Shown here: positions 1 to 8,406 of the stretch, piece by piece
Layout of the letters: every line of letters starts with the position of its first letter
Numbering within the stretch: the stretch's first letter is position 1
NCBI RefSeq assembly: GCF_007858445.1
Contig: NZ_VIGV01000004.1
Coordinates: 372,001-436,000 of the forward strand
From: Tsukamurella sputi
GTDB lineage: Bacteria > Actinomycetota > Actinomycetes > Mycobacteriales > Mycobacteriaceae
Reading direction: 5' to 3'
Length of the DNA stretch: 64,000 bases
Notes under the pieces: generated by a model
Told to the model about the DNA's origin: nothing
The model's input: only the letters and a program-made list of their open reading frames with translations
The model's database searches: none
Translations under genes and position numbers: made by a program

Positions 1-1
1 C

Positions 2-1006
2 GCGCTCGGCGCTCTGTGCTTGTCCGGCGTGCCGGCGGCCTTCGCCGTCAGTCGCCTCCCGATCACCTCGTTGTGGTGGAATCCGTGCCCGCGACGGAAG
101 ATGATCAGCACGCTCTTCGTCCTGTACGCGGACATCGTGGTCACGAGCATTCTGATGCTCTACAACAGCCCGGCGGCCGGATTGGCGGGCACGGTGCTGT
201 TCGCCACCGTCGGTGCCTACGCGGCGCACTTCCTGACCACGCGCACGCTCGCGCTGCATCTCGCCCTGTCGAGCATCGTCATCATCTGCCTGGGAGTCCG
301 CGTGGTGCAGGTGTACGCCGCAACGCCGCTCGCGGTGAGTGCGCAGGTCGCGGTCAGCATCCTCGGCATCGGCGGTGTCGTCGTCCTCAACTACCTGTAC
401 ACCTGGCAGATCAAGCAGCTGATCCGCGCCAGCCTCACGGCATCGTCGACGGACGCGATGACCGGGCTGCTCAATCGAACCGGCTTCCGCGACGCGGTCG
501 ACGAGGTGATGCGATCGAGCAGGGGACGCATATCCGTCTGCATCATCGACGTCGACCGGTTCAAACTCGTCAACGACGTGTACGGGCACCTGGCCGGAGA
601 CGCCGCCTTGAGGGCGGTGGCGACCGCGCTGCGGCGCTCCGCCTCACCGGATTCGCTGGTCGCCAGAATCGGGGGCGACGAGTTCGCGATCACGTCCTCA
701 CTGTCCGGTCACGAACTCGAGCAGACTCTCGCCGACGCCCAACGGAGACTCCCCACGCTGGCCAACGGGGAGCGGGTGTCGATCAGTGCCGGGATCGCCT
801 CGGCGGAGATGTCGAGCGCCGGGCCCTTACACACCTTCGATCACCGCGGACGGTTCTTCTCCGCGCTCGTCGTGCTCGCGGACGAGGCGTTGCGGAGCAG
901 CAAGGAGGGAGGGGGAGAACGAGTCACCGTCCATCGCCCCGAGCCGACGTCCGATCCGTTGCGGACCGGACGTCGGGCGGTGCCACCGGACGCGGCTCGG
1001 GACTAG
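2..1006 (+). CDS. Membrane-bound GGDEF diguanylate cyclase, 5' end outside the window
   Basis: The frame is open to the left edge, so the true start lies upstream. The visible part is about 335 residues. The first ~140 residues hold about five hydrophobic segments, which suggests an integral-membrane sensor region. The C-terminal ~170 residues form a GGDEF domain with the metal/substrate motif DRFKLVND followed by an intact IGGDEF signature. GGDEF enzymes make cyclic di-GMP from two GTP. I see no RxxD inhibitory site in the usual place just before GGDEF, so product feedback inhibition is doubtful. The stop overlaps the stop of the convergent microprotein gene within the shared bases CTAG. The sensed signal is unknown. 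Confidence 0.85.
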   Translation, partial: ALGALCLSGVPAAFAVSRLPITSLWWNPCPRRKMISTLFVLYADIVVTSILMLYNSPAAGLAGTVLFATVGAYAAHFLTTRTLALHLALSSIVIICLGVRVVQVYAATPLAVSAQVAVSILGIGGVVVLNYLYTWQIKQLIRASLTASSTDAMTGLLNRTGFRDAVDEVMRSSRGRISVCIIDVDRFKLVNDVYGHLAGDAALRAVATALRRSASPDSLVARIGGDEFAITSSLSGHELEQTLADAQRRLPTLANGERVSISAGIASAEMSSAGPLHTFDHRGRFFSALVVLADEALRSSKEGGGERVTVHRPEPTSDPLRTGRRAVPPDAARD

Positions 1007-1164
1007 GCGAGGCCCTCCTCCTCGGCGATGACTGCGTCGCCGTCGTCATCGAGATCCGCGCCCACGGACTCCCGGGCGTCGAGCTCGGCCTGCTTCGCCT
1101 CCGCCGCCGCCTCGGCCGGCGTCTCCGCCAGTGCCGAGAGGTCGGGATCGTTCGGTGTGCTCAT
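1003..1164 (-). CDS. Acidic 53-residue microprotein, last gene of the encapsulin operon
   Basis: The ATG at 1164 overlaps the stop of the preceding gene as ATGA, which makes translational coupling likely and supports the start. The 53-residue product is Ala/Glu/Asp-rich, with a run of acidic residues (DLDDDGDAV) and the C-terminus AEEEGLA. It has no cysteine, signal peptide or membrane segment and is probably helical or disordered. I do not recognise a family. It is the distal gene of the operon of DyP peroxidase, encapsulin, Clp ATPase and a second microprotein. It could be an adaptor, cargo or assembly factor for either machine, but nothing in the sequence decides this. Confidence 0.6.
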   Translation of the reverse strand: MSTPNDPDLSALAETPAEAAAEAKQAELDARESVGADLDDDGDAVIAEEEGLA

Positions 1165-1265
1165 TCCAGTCGCTCCTTCTCCTCGCGCTCGAGGCGGTCG
1201 CGCTCCTCCTGCTTGCGCTTCTCCTCGTGCTCGATCTCTTCTTCCCGAGCGTTCTTGTTGCTCAT
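1161..1265 (-). CDS. Highly charged 34-residue microprotein in the encapsulin operon
   Basis: A 34-residue reading frame sits exactly between the Clp ATPase gene and the 53-residue gene, with ATGA overlaps at both ends (1262-1265 and 1161-1164). The product is almost entirely Glu, Arg and Lys after a short polar start, as expected for a single long amphipathic or charged helix (heptad-like REEEIEHEEKR). There is no hydrophobic core. No family is recognised. The gene is short enough to arise by chance, but the overlap at both ends argues that it is translated, probably coupled to the ATPase gene upstream. Confidence 0.55.
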   Translation of the reverse strand: MSNKNAREEEIEHEEKRKQEERDRLEREEKERLE

Positions 1266-3799
1266 GCCTTCTCCTTCTCCGGTTCCTTCGGGTCGTCCGC
1301 GGGCAGGGAGCCCTCGGACACGGAGCCGTCGGCGCGCTTCTCGACGACCGACAGGACGAGTCCCTCGTCGTCGGCGTCCACCCGTACGGTGTCGCCCTCG
1401 CGGACATCGCCACGCAGCAGCATCGACGAGAGCCGGTTATCGAGCTCCTTCTGCACGGTGCGGCGCAGGGGGCGGGCGCCGAACTGGGGCTGGAAGCCCT
1501 CGTCGGCCAGCCAGTCCTCGGCCTTCGCCGTGACGTCGAGCTCCACGTCCTGAGCGCGGAGCAGCCGCCGTGTGCCGTCGAGGATCAACTCGACGATGTT
1601 CCGCAGCTGCGCCTTGTCCAGGCGGTGGAAGATCACCGTGTCGTCGATCCGGTTGAGGAACTCGGGGCGGAAGTGCGCGTGCAGCCGGTCCTTGACCTTC
1701 GGGATCACGGACTCGAAGTCGTCGTCCGGCGCGTCGAGGATCAGGTCGGCGCCGATGTTCGACGTCAGGATCACGATGGTGTTCTTGAAATCGACGGTGC
1801 GGCCCTGGGCATCGGTCACCCGGCCGTCGTCCAGCAACTGCAGCAGCACGTTGAAGACGTCCGGGTGAGCCTTCTCGACCTCGTCGAACAGGATCACCGA
1901 GTAGGGCTGGCGCCGCACCTTGTCGGTGAGCTGGCCGGCCTCCTCGTATCCCACGTAGCCCGGAGGCGCGCCCACGAGCCGCGAGACGGTGTGCTTCTCC
2001 TGGAACTCGCTCATATCGAACCGGATCAGCCGGTCCTCGTCGCCGAAGACGGTGGCGGCCAGGGCCTTCGCGAGCTCCGTCTTACCGACGCCCGTCGGGC
2101 CGAGGAACAGGAAGGAGCCGATCGGCCGGCTCGGATCCTTGAGCCCGGCGCGCGCACGGCGCACGGCTTCGGCGACGGCGAGGACCGCTTCGTCCTGCCC
2201 GATCACACGGTCGTGCAGGTCGTCCTCGAGGCGCAGGAGCTTCTCCCGCTCCTCGGAGGTCAAGTCCGCGACGGGGATTCCGGTGCGGCGCGAAACCACC
2301 TCGGCGATGTCGACGACGGTGACCTCGGGCTCGGCCTCGCCGCCACCCGCGGCTGCGAGCCGCTCCTCGGCGTCGGCGATCTTCTCCTTGAGCTCGTCGG
2401 CGGCCTTGTAATCCTCACCCTCGACGGCGCTGTCCTTCTCGCGGCGCAGTGCCGCCAGTTCGTCCTCGATCGAACGGGTGTCCGCGTCGGAGGTCTTGGT
2501 GCGCAGCCGGACCCGAGCGCCGGCCTGGTCGACGAGGTCGATCGCCTTGTCCGGCATGAACCGATCCGTGATGTACCGGTCCGAGAGTTCCGCAGCGGCT
2601 ACCAGGGCGGCGTCCTCGTAGCGCACCTGGTGGTGCTCCTCGTAGACGTCGATGAGGCCGCGCAGGATCTCGATCGTGTCGTCCACCGACGGCTCGCTGA
2701 CCATCACCGGCTGGAAACGGCGCTCGAGAGCCGCGTCCTTCTCGATGTACTTGCGGTACTCGTCGATCGTGGTGGCGCCGATGGCGTGCAGTTCGCCGCG
2801 CGCCAGTGCGGGCTTGAGCATGTTGCCGGCGTCCATGGATCCCTCGCCGCCACCGCCCGCGCCGATGATCGTGTGCAACTCGTCGATGAAGACCACCAGC
2901 TCGTCCGAGTGCTCGCGCACCTCGTCGAGCACCTTGGTCAGGCGTTCCTCGAACTCGCCGCGGTACTTGCTGCCCGCGACCATGGAGCTCACGTCCAGTG
3001 CCACGACGCGGCGACCGGCGAGTGTCTTCGGCACGTCGTCGTTGACGATCCGCTGCGCCAGGCCCTCGACGATCGCGGTCTTGCCGACGCCGGGGTCACC
3101 GATGAGGACGGGGTTGTTCTTGCGGCGGCGGGAGAGGATCTCGATGGTCTGCTCGATCTCCTCGGCACGGCCCACGACCGGGTCGACCTTCCCGGCGCGC
3201 GCCTCGGCGGTGAGGTCACGGCCGTACTCGTCGAGCGTCGGCGTCGAGCTCTCCTGCTGCGGGGCCTGGCCCGCTGCGCCCGCCTTGCCGGCCTTCCCCG
3301 CCTTGCCCGGGGTCTGGCCGGCGGCGATGCCGCCACCGGAGAGCGCCTGCGCGGCAACCGTGTCGGGATTGTCGGCGATGCCGAGCAGGATGTGCTCGGG
3401 GCCGACGTAGGACTGGCCGTTCTGCGCGGCGTGCTGCTGGGCCACCCGCAGGGCGCGCCGCGAGGCGGGACTGAGCGAGGGCGCGCCGTCCATCGCGGCC
3501 GGGTTCGAGCTCGCCTGCGCGGCGGCCCGCATCGCGGCGGCCACCGTGTCCGGATCCAGTTTGAGCCGGGCTATCACGTCGCGGGTGGGCTCGTTCATCG
3601 CCGCGGCGTACAGCAGGTGCTCGGGGGTGATCTCCGGGTTGTCCCAGTCGGACGCGGCCACCTGCGCCTCGGCGAGCAGGCTCTTCGCCTGTTCGTTGAG
3701 GAGGCGGTTGAGGTCCACCCGGGCGGTCGCGGGTCGGCCCACCGAGTTTCCGAAGAACCGCTGGAAGATGTCGTCGAAGACGCCGTCGAGTTCACTCAT
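1262..3799 (-). CDS. Clp/Hsp100 AAA+ ATPase (ClpC/ClpB-like, no visible ClpP-docking loop)
   Basis: The 845-residue protein has a Clp N-domain (about 1-150), a Gly/Ala/Lys linker, AAA1 with Walker A GDPGVGKT at 234-241 and Walker B VVFIDE near 302, a short UVR-like middle domain (about 440-485), and AAA2 with Walker A GPTGVGKT at 567-574 and FDEVEKAHP. These enzymes unfold or disaggregate proteins with ATP. The middle domain is short as in ClpC, yet the segment after TSNIG (about 680-705) lacks the [LIV]GF tripeptide that ClpC uses to dock ClpP, so proteolytic partnership is doubtful. The ATG start has a strong GGAGAAAGG site. It lies 46 bases after the encapsulin gene and is probably co-transcribed with it. 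Confidence 0.85.
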   Translation of the reverse strand: MSELDGVFDDIFQRFFGNSVGRPATARVDLNRLLNEQAKSLLAEAQVAASDWDNPEITPEHLLYAAAMNEPTRDVIARLKLDPDTVAAAMRAAAQASSNPAAMDGAPSLSPASRRALRVAQQHAAQNGQSYVGPEHILLGIADNPDTVAAQALSGGGIAAGQTPGKAGKAGKAGAAGQAPQQESSTPTLDEYGRDLTAEARAGKVDPVVGRAEEIEQTIEILSRRRKNNPVLIGDPGVGKTAIVEGLAQRIVNDDVPKTLAGRRVVALDVSSMVAGSKYRGEFEERLTKVLDEVREHSDELVVFIDELHTIIGAGGGGEGSMDAGNMLKPALARGELHAIGATTIDEYRKYIEKDAALERRFQPVMVSEPSVDDTIEILRGLIDVYEEHHQVRYEDAALVAAAELSDRYITDRFMPDKAIDLVDQAGARVRLRTKTSDADTRSIEDELAALRREKDSAVEGEDYKAADELKEKIADAEERLAAAGGGEAEPEVTVVDIAEVVSRRTGIPVADLTSEEREKLLRLEDDLHDRVIGQDEAVLAVAEAVRRARAGLKDPSRPIGSFLFLGPTGVGKTELAKALAATVFGDEDRLIRFDMSEFQEKHTVSRLVGAPPGYVGYEEAGQLTDKVRRQPYSVILFDEVEKAHPDVFNVLLQLLDDGRVTDAQGRTVDFKNTIVILTSNIGADLILDAPDDDFESVIPKVKDRLHAHFRPEFLNRIDDTVIFHRLDKAQLRNIVELILDGTRRLLRAQDVELDVTAKAEDWLADEGFQPQFGARPLRRTVQKELDNRLSSMLLRGDVREGDTVRVDADDEGLVLSVVEKRADGSVSEGSLPADDPKEPEKEKA

Positions 3800-3829
3800 G
3801 GGATTGCCTTTCTCCGGTTCTCGGAAGGT

Positions 3830-3845
3830 GGCCGCGGGTGCGGCC
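3830..3845 (-). other. Small intercistronic hairpin between encapsulin and the Clp ATPase
   Basis: GGCCGC-N4-GCGGCC forms a perfect 6-bp stem immediately after the encapsulin stop codon and before the ribosome binding site of the ATPase gene. It has no U-tract, so it is not a convincing terminator. It could stabilise the 3' end of an encapsulin message or lower expression of the downstream genes. Confidence 0.4.
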
Positions 3846-4640
3846 TCAGGACAGCGGGACGGATGCCTCCGCGGTGTAGGAGAGGAACGTGAAGGTCTCC
3901 TGCAGGTACAGCTGCACGGTGTCGGGGTCGTGGCTGAGGTAGCCGATCTCGACGTCGGTGCCCAGGCGCAGCTCGTAATCGCCGCCGCGGGTGGTGAGCA
4001 CGAAGCCGCCGTCGATGGCCGGTGCCCAGATGATCTCGCCGTCCACCAGGCGCTTGAGCTGTTCGCGGATCGGGTAGCCGTGGTCGGTGGTCTCGCTGAT
4101 CGAGGTGTACACCTCGGCGGAGAGCAGGACGGAGTACGGGCCGTCGACGCCCGCCAGGCGCAGGTCCTCGAGCGCGCTGGCCACGGCGTCCGGCACATCG
4201 ACCGGATCGGTCGGGAGGGCGATCGCCTTGTTCGACGACGAGGCGCGCAGCCCCTCGATCGAGGCGGCGGCGTAGCCCTCGAAGACGGCCCGGTCCTCCG
4301 CGTAGGCGAGCTGCTTGGCCGCCTCCTTCACCGGATCCCAATCGGCGTCCTGCGCGCCGCGCTCCACGGAGTCGATCGCGTCCCGCGAGACGGTGAAGGG
4401 AACCCGCAGGCGCACGAGCGGACGGCTCTCGCGCAGCCGCGCCTGCACGCCCGCCGCGGGCCCGTCGACGGGGAGCAGGCGGCCGGTGCCGACCGCGGCG
4501 GCTTCGGGGCCGTCGGGGCCGGAGACGTCGACCACGCGGCGGCCGGCGATGTTCCGCTTGAAGGTGCGGGAGGCCTCGGTCTCGATCTCCTTCCAGGCCT
4601 CGGGGGTGACCGGCGCGAGGTGACGGTGCAGGTTGTTCAT
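3846..4640 (-). CDS. Encapsulin shell protein (linocin M18 / Cfp29 family)
   Basis: The 264-residue protein is of typical length for a family 1 encapsulin. It begins MNNLHRHLAPVT, has the conserved early stretch RTFKRNIAGRRVVDVSGPDG (about residues 25-45), and keeps family sequence to its C-terminus, including GYLSHDPDTVQLYLQETFTF. Family members self-assemble through an HK97 phage-capsid fold into hollow nanocompartments. The gene begins 3 bases after the DyP peroxidase stop, and its binding site AGAAGGG lies inside the dyp tail. DyP carries a C-terminal targeting peptide, so it is the cognate cargo. This is the pairing known from Brevibacterium and from M. tuberculosis Rv0798c/Rv0799c. Confidence 0.95.
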   Translation of the reverse strand: MNNLHRHLAPVTPEAWKEIETEASRTFKRNIAGRRVVDVSGPDGPEAAAVGTGRLLPVDGPAAGVQARLRESRPLVRLRVPFTVSRDAIDSVERGAQDADWDPVKEAAKQLAYAEDRAVFEGYAAASIEGLRASSSNKAIALPTDPVDVPDAVASALEDLRLAGVDGPYSVLLSAEVYTSISETTDHGYPIREQLKRLVDGEIIWAPAIDGGFVLTTRGGDYELRLGTDVEIGYLSHDPDTVQLYLQETFTFLSYTAEASVPLS

Positions 4641-4643
4641 GGC

Positions 4644-5666
4644 TTACCCTTCTTTGAGGCCGCCGATGCCGAGCGAGCCGTCGGCGGGGGCGGAGGGGGT
4701 CGTTCCGGTCGTTTCCGCCGGCGCGGCGGTCGGGAGATCGGGCGGTGCGTCGAGCCAGTCGCCCGTCGGGGTGAAGAACAGGCAGCCCGTGTGCGCCGTG
4801 GAGAAGTCGAGGATCCGGTCGGTGTTGCCCGCCGGATCGCCGAGGAACATGTTGCGCAGCATCTGCTCCGTGACGCCGGGGTCGCGGGAGTAGCCGATGA
4901 AGTAGGTACCGAACTCGCTCGTGCCGAGTTCGCCGAAGGGCATGTTCTGCCGCAGGATCTGCAGCTGCTCACCGTTCTCGTCTTCGATGACATTGAGCGC
5001 GATGTGCGAATTCGGGGGCTTCACATCGTCGTCCATCTCGATGTCCTCGAGTTTGGTACGACCGATCACGCGCTCCTGCTCCTCCACGGAGAGCGCGCGC
5101 CAGGCGGACATGTCGTGCAGGTACTTCTGCACGTGCACGTAACTGCCGCCGGCGAAATCGGGATCCTCGTCGCCCACCGCGGTGGCGGTCACCGCGGCGG
5201 CGCCCTCGGGGTTCTCGGTGCCGTCGACGAAACCGAGCAGGTCGCGGTTGTCGAAGAAGCGGAAGCCGTGCACCTCGTCGACAACGGTGACCGCGTCCCC
5301 GAGTGAGTCGAGGATCCGCCAGGACAGTTCGAAACACATGTCGAGGGTGCTCGCCTTGACGTGGAACAGCACGTCGCCCGGGGTCGACGGTGCGCTGTGC
5401 CGCGGACCGTCGAGCGCGACGAACGGGTGCAGACCCCGCGGCTTGGGGCCGGAGAACAACCGGTCCCAGGCATCGGAGCCGAAGGAGGTCGTCAGCGACA
5501 GATGCTTCTCGGGGTAGCGGAAGCCGACTGATCGGGTGAGACCGGAGAGGTTGTCGAGAGCGTCGTGGACGTCGCTCTCCCGGCCCTGTTCGATCGTCAC
5601 CACGACGAACATCGCGGCGTGGGTCAACGGCGAGATCACAACTTGATTCGGGACCACGATTTTCAC
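4644..5666 (-). CDS. DyP-type haem peroxidase with encapsulin-targeting C-terminus
   Basis: The 340-residue dye-decolourising peroxidase has the GXXDG motif as GFVDG at 145-149 (Asp148 catalytic), the proximal haem ligand His221 in KPPNSH and the distal Arg239 in LRQNMPFG. Residues after about 307 form a flexible Pro/Ala/Thr linker that ends in DGSLGIGGLKEG, the consensus tag that docks cargo inside encapsulin shells. The enzyme uses hydrogen peroxide to oxidise bulky or aromatic substrates; the physiological substrate is unknown. I take GTG at 5666 as the start because VISPLTHAAMFVV is the usual family N-terminus. It is the first gene of the encapsulin operon, and any promoter should lie at 5667-5816. 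Confidence 0.94.
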   Translation of the reverse strand: MKIVVPNQVVISPLTHAAMFVVVTIEQGRESDVHDALDNLSGLTRSVGFRYPEKHLSLTTSFGSDAWDRLFSGPKPRGLHPFVALDGPRHSAPSTPGDVLFHVKASTLDMCFELSWRILDSLGDAVTVVDEVHGFRFFDNRDLLGFVDGTENPEGAAAVTATAVGDEDPDFAGGSYVHVQKYLHDMSAWRALSVEEQERVIGRTKLEDIEMDDDVKPPNSHIALNVIEDENGEQLQILRQNMPFGELGTSEFGTYFIGYSRDPGVTEQMLRNMFLGDPAGNTDRILDFSTAHTGCLFFTPTGDWLDAPPDLPTAAPAETTGTTPSAPADGSLGIGGLKEG

Positions 5667-5816
5667 CCTAACTCAGGTCTGGACGGTGTGACGGAGTAAG
5701 AACGATCGGTGCATCGGGACTCGAAATGCCGCGCGTGCGATGATGGTCCGAGCACAGGACGTCGATACCGGTTCGACGGTAATGGGCGTTGTTCACGGGA
5801 CCGGAGGGAGTCGACC

Positions 5817-6008
5817 ATGACGTGGATCGCAGTGGTGGTACTGGCACTGGCAGCGCTGGCGGGCGTGGCCGCCGCGTGCGTGATCTCGACGCCGCGCCGC
5901 CCCGCCTCGGACGCCACCTACACGACCAACGCACTCCTGGCGGCCGGTGCCGTCAGCGGCGCCGCCGTCTGCGCCGTCCTCGGCGCAGTGCTCGCCGCGT
6001 ACGCATAA
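5817..6008 (+). CDS. Small two-helix membrane protein, unknown function
   Basis: The 63-residue frame starts at ATG with GGAGGG nine bases upstream. It encodes a hydrophobic helix (residues 3-22), a short polar loop with ISTPRRPASD, and a second hydrophobic helix (about 40-62) rich in Ala, Gly and Val. It ends 6 bases before the FUSC-like gene, which suggests co-transcription. No family is recognised. The good binding site and position support a real gene. Confidence 0.6.
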   Translation: MTWIAVVVLALAALAGVAAACVISTPRRPASDATYTTNALLAAGAVSGAAVCAVLGAVLAAYA

Positions 6009-6014
6009 TCCCGC

Positions 6015-7061
6015 GTGGGCCGTCCGGAGCGGATGCGCGTCCCCGATCGGTACCGACCCGACCTGCGCGACAGCGGGCACGCGCTCAGAGTCGCGATCGC
6101 ACTCCTCGTTCCCGGCCTGGCGCTGATCGCGTGGGGTCGTCCGGAGCTGCTGGTGTACGCCGAGTTCGGCGCCTTCGCGGGCATGTACGGGCGCGGCGAG
6201 TCGGGTCGGCCGCGGATCGTGCACCAGGTGCAGGCCGGTGGCCTGTTGATCGCGGGTGAGGCCCTCGGCATCACGCTCGCGCACCATCAGGCGCCGCCCT
6301 GGGTGCTCGTCGCCGTCGGCGTCGTCTTCGCCACCGTTTGCTCCGTCCTGTCCGATGCGGTGCGGCTGCGCCCCGCCGGGCCGTTCTTCTTCCTGTTCGC
6401 GATGGGCGCCACCGCCACGCTGCCCGCGGGGCTCGCTCCGCCCTGGCAGGCGCTCGCGATCTGCGCCGCGACGGTGGTCTTCGCGATCGTGGTCGGCGCG
6501 ATCGGCAGGCCCGACCCGTTCCGGGGCAGGCCCTGGTGGGACGGCATCGCGATGGTCCTGCGCCGCCCCGCGCCGGGCGTCGGGATCCACGCACTGCGCT
6601 ACGCCCTCGCCGTCGGCCTCGCGGGCGGCGCCGGCGTGCTGATCGGCGTCGATCACGCGAACTGGGCGATGGCTGCCGCCGCCGTCCCGCTCGCGGTGAT
6701 CGACGCGGGCCGGCCCTCCGACGCGGAGGCGGGCCTGGTGATCACCCGCGCGACCCACCGCACCATCGGGACCTTCGTCGGGCTCGCGGTGGCCGCTGCG
6801 CTGTTGGCGCTCGACCCCGGGCCCACGGCGCTGGCGCTCGTGGCGATCGCGCTGCTGTTCCCGACCGAGCTGTACATGGCGCGGCACTACGCCGTCGCGA
6901 TCGGCTTCTTCACCCCGCTGATCATGCTGATGACGGAGTTGGCCGCGCCGACCGATCCGATGCGGTTGCTGCTCTACCGCGGCGTCGACACGGTGATCGG
7001 CGTGGTCGTGGGCGTGGCCGTCGCGCTCCTGGTGCGGAGCCCGGCCGAGCGGCGCGGCTGA
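6015..7061 (+). CDS. FUSC-family-like integral membrane protein
   Basis: About 348 residues with two sets of transmembrane helices separated by a polar region around residues 165-190 (IGRPDPFRGRPWWDGI). This resembles the tandem arrangement of the FUSC / aromatic acid exporter superfamily. The second half contains HANWAMAAAAVPLAVIDAG and THRTIGTFVGL, and the motif TxxRxxGTxxG is characteristic of that superfamily. Substrates are unknown; family members are linked to export of aromatic or hydrophobic compounds. The start may be GTG at 6015 or ATG at 6033. It probably forms an operon with the small membrane gene just upstream and converges on formate dehydrogenase. Confidence 0.75.
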   Translation: MGRPERMRVPDRYRPDLRDSGHALRVAIALLVPGLALIAWGRPELLVYAEFGAFAGMYGRGESGRPRIVHQVQAGGLLIAGEALGITLAHHQAPPWVLVAVGVVFATVCSVLSDAVRLRPAGPFFFLFAMGATATLPAGLAPPWQALAICAATVVFAIVVGAIGRPDPFRGRPWWDGIAMVLRRPAPGVGIHALRYALAVGLAGGAGVLIGVDHANWAMAAAAVPLAVIDAGRPSDAEAGLVITRATHRTIGTFVGLAVAAALLALDPGPTALALVAIALLFPTELYMARHYAVAIGFFTPLIMLMTELAAPTDPMRLLLYRGVDTVIGVVVGVAVALLVRSPAERRG

Positions 7062-7094
7062 GCCGACGCCGGGCCGGGACCGCACCGTCGGCGA

Positions 7095-8273
7095 TCAGGC
7101 CTGCGCGCCCGGGCTGGCGGAACCGTCGGCCGTGTAGGAGCTGGCGCCCACGCCCGCCAGCGCCCCGCCGTCCACGATGAGGTACTCGTCGCGGATCGGG
7201 GAGCCCGCGAAGAAGTCCTCGAGGATCTCGCGGGTACCCGCGGCGTACCGGGCCTGCGCGGAGAGCGTGGTGCCGGAGACGTGCGGGGTCATCGCGTGGT
7301 GCGGCATGGTGCGCCACGGGTGGTCGACGGCCGGCGGCTGCGGGAACCACACGTCGCCGGCGTAGCCCGCGAGCCGCCCCGACTCGAGCGCGGCGACGAC
7401 GTCGTCGCGGACCACGATCTCGGCGCGCGCGGTGTTGACGATGTAGCTGCCGCGGCGCATCGTGGCCAGCAGCTCGGCGTCGAACATGTGATAGGTCTTC
7501 GGGTGCAGCGGCGCGTGGATGTCGACCACGTCCACCGAGCGCACCAGCGACTCGACCGAGTCGTGGTAGGTCAGATTCAGCTCCTGTTCGAGCTCCAGCG
7601 GCAGGCGGCGGGTGTCGAAGTAGTGCAGCCGCACGCCGAAGGGCGCGAGGCGGCGCATCACGGCCTGGCCGATGCGGCCCGCGGCGATGATGCCGACATC
7701 CATACCCTCGAGATCGTAGGCGCGCTCGACGCAGTCGGCGATGTTCCACCCGCCCTCGATGACCCACTTGTAGGAGGGCACGAAGTTGCGGACCAGCGTG
7801 AGGATCTGCATCACGGCGTGCTCGGCGACGCTGATCGAGTTGCTGTAGGTGACCTCGGCGACGGTGATCCCGGCCTTGATGGCGGCGTCCAGATCGACGT
7901 GGTCCGAGCCGATGCCGGCGGTGAGCGCGAGCTTGAGGTTGGGGGCCTTCGCGATCCGCTCGGCGGAGAGGTACGCGGGCCAGAAGGGCTGCGAGATGAC
8001 CACCTCGGCCTCGGCCAGGTGCCGCTCGAACTCGGGGCCGTCCTTCTCGGACGTGACGACGAGCTCGTGGCCGGCGGCTTCCAGGTACTTCCGCAGCCCC
8101 AGCTCACCGGACACGCAACCGAGCAGCTCGCCGGGCGTGAAGTCGATGGCTGCGGGGGAGGGGATGCTCTGGCCGCCGGGGTAGGCCTCGATCAGCGGGA
8201 TGGAGTCGCGGGCGTACTCGGGCGGGTAGCCCGTCACCGGGTCGGGGTACAGGACACACAGGATCTTCGCCAT
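7095..8273 (-). CDS. fdh: NAD-dependent formate dehydrogenase
   Basis: The 392-residue protein follows the Pseudomonas-type formate dehydrogenase along its whole length, from MAKILCVLYPDPVTGYP to the C-terminal SPIRDEYLIVDGGALAGVG. It belongs to the D-2-hydroxyacid dehydrogenase superfamily. The NAD-binding motif is AAGRIG near 197-202, Asp220 marks NAD rather than NADP preference, and the active-site Arg283 and His331 (TPHVSGTT) are present, matching Arg284 and His332 of the classical enzyme. It oxidises formate to CO2 with NAD reduction in the cytoplasm, needs no metal, and could feed the complex I encoded elsewhere in the window. The ATG start has AAGGAG seven bases upstream. A LysR gene lies upstream in the same direction. 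Confidence 0.95.
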   Translation of the reverse strand: MAKILCVLYPDPVTGYPPEYARDSIPLIEAYPGGQSIPSPAAIDFTPGELLGCVSGELGLRKYLEAAGHELVVTSEKDGPEFERHLAEAEVVISQPFWPAYLSAERIAKAPNLKLALTAGIGSDHVDLDAAIKAGITVAEVTYSNSISVAEHAVMQILTLVRNFVPSYKWVIEGGWNIADCVERAYDLEGMDVGIIAAGRIGQAVMRRLAPFGVRLHYFDTRRLPLELEQELNLTYHDSVESLVRSVDVVDIHAPLHPKTYHMFDAELLATMRRGSYIVNTARAEIVVRDDVVAALESGRLAGYAGDVWFPQPPAVDHPWRTMPHHAMTPHVSGTTLSAQARYAAGTREILEDFFAGSPIRDEYLIVDGGALAGVGASSYTADGSASPGAQA

Positions 8274-8406
8274 GATCACTCCTTGAATGGGCGAGGGGGA
8301 GAATGGATTTCGTCCCTCGGTATCCACCTTCGCGCGTTCCGGGAGTCACGTCCAATACGGGTCTCCGCTCGCCCGATAGGCGGCGCCGATCACCGCAGGC
8401 CGGGGC

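Noticed and set aside
1262-1340. The Clp ATPase C-terminal [10 protein letters not shown] as a second encapsulin-targeting peptide
   Set aside because: It lacks the LGIGSLK-type core and lies before a charged tail, so the resemblance is too weak.
1028-3892. A 954-codon open frame on the strand opposite the Clp ATPase
   Set aside because: The minus strand encodes a complete Clp ATPase with motifs; the opposite frame is a GC-rich artefact without any domain.
5667-5720. A leaderless promoter directly at the DyP GTG start
   Set aside because: The TAGGGT before the GTG is too close to the start codon to serve as its -10 element.
5793-7085. A 430-codon minus-strand frame over the FUSC-like gene
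   Set aside because: Low-complexity Arg/Gly/His translation, and the plus strand gives a clear membrane protein.
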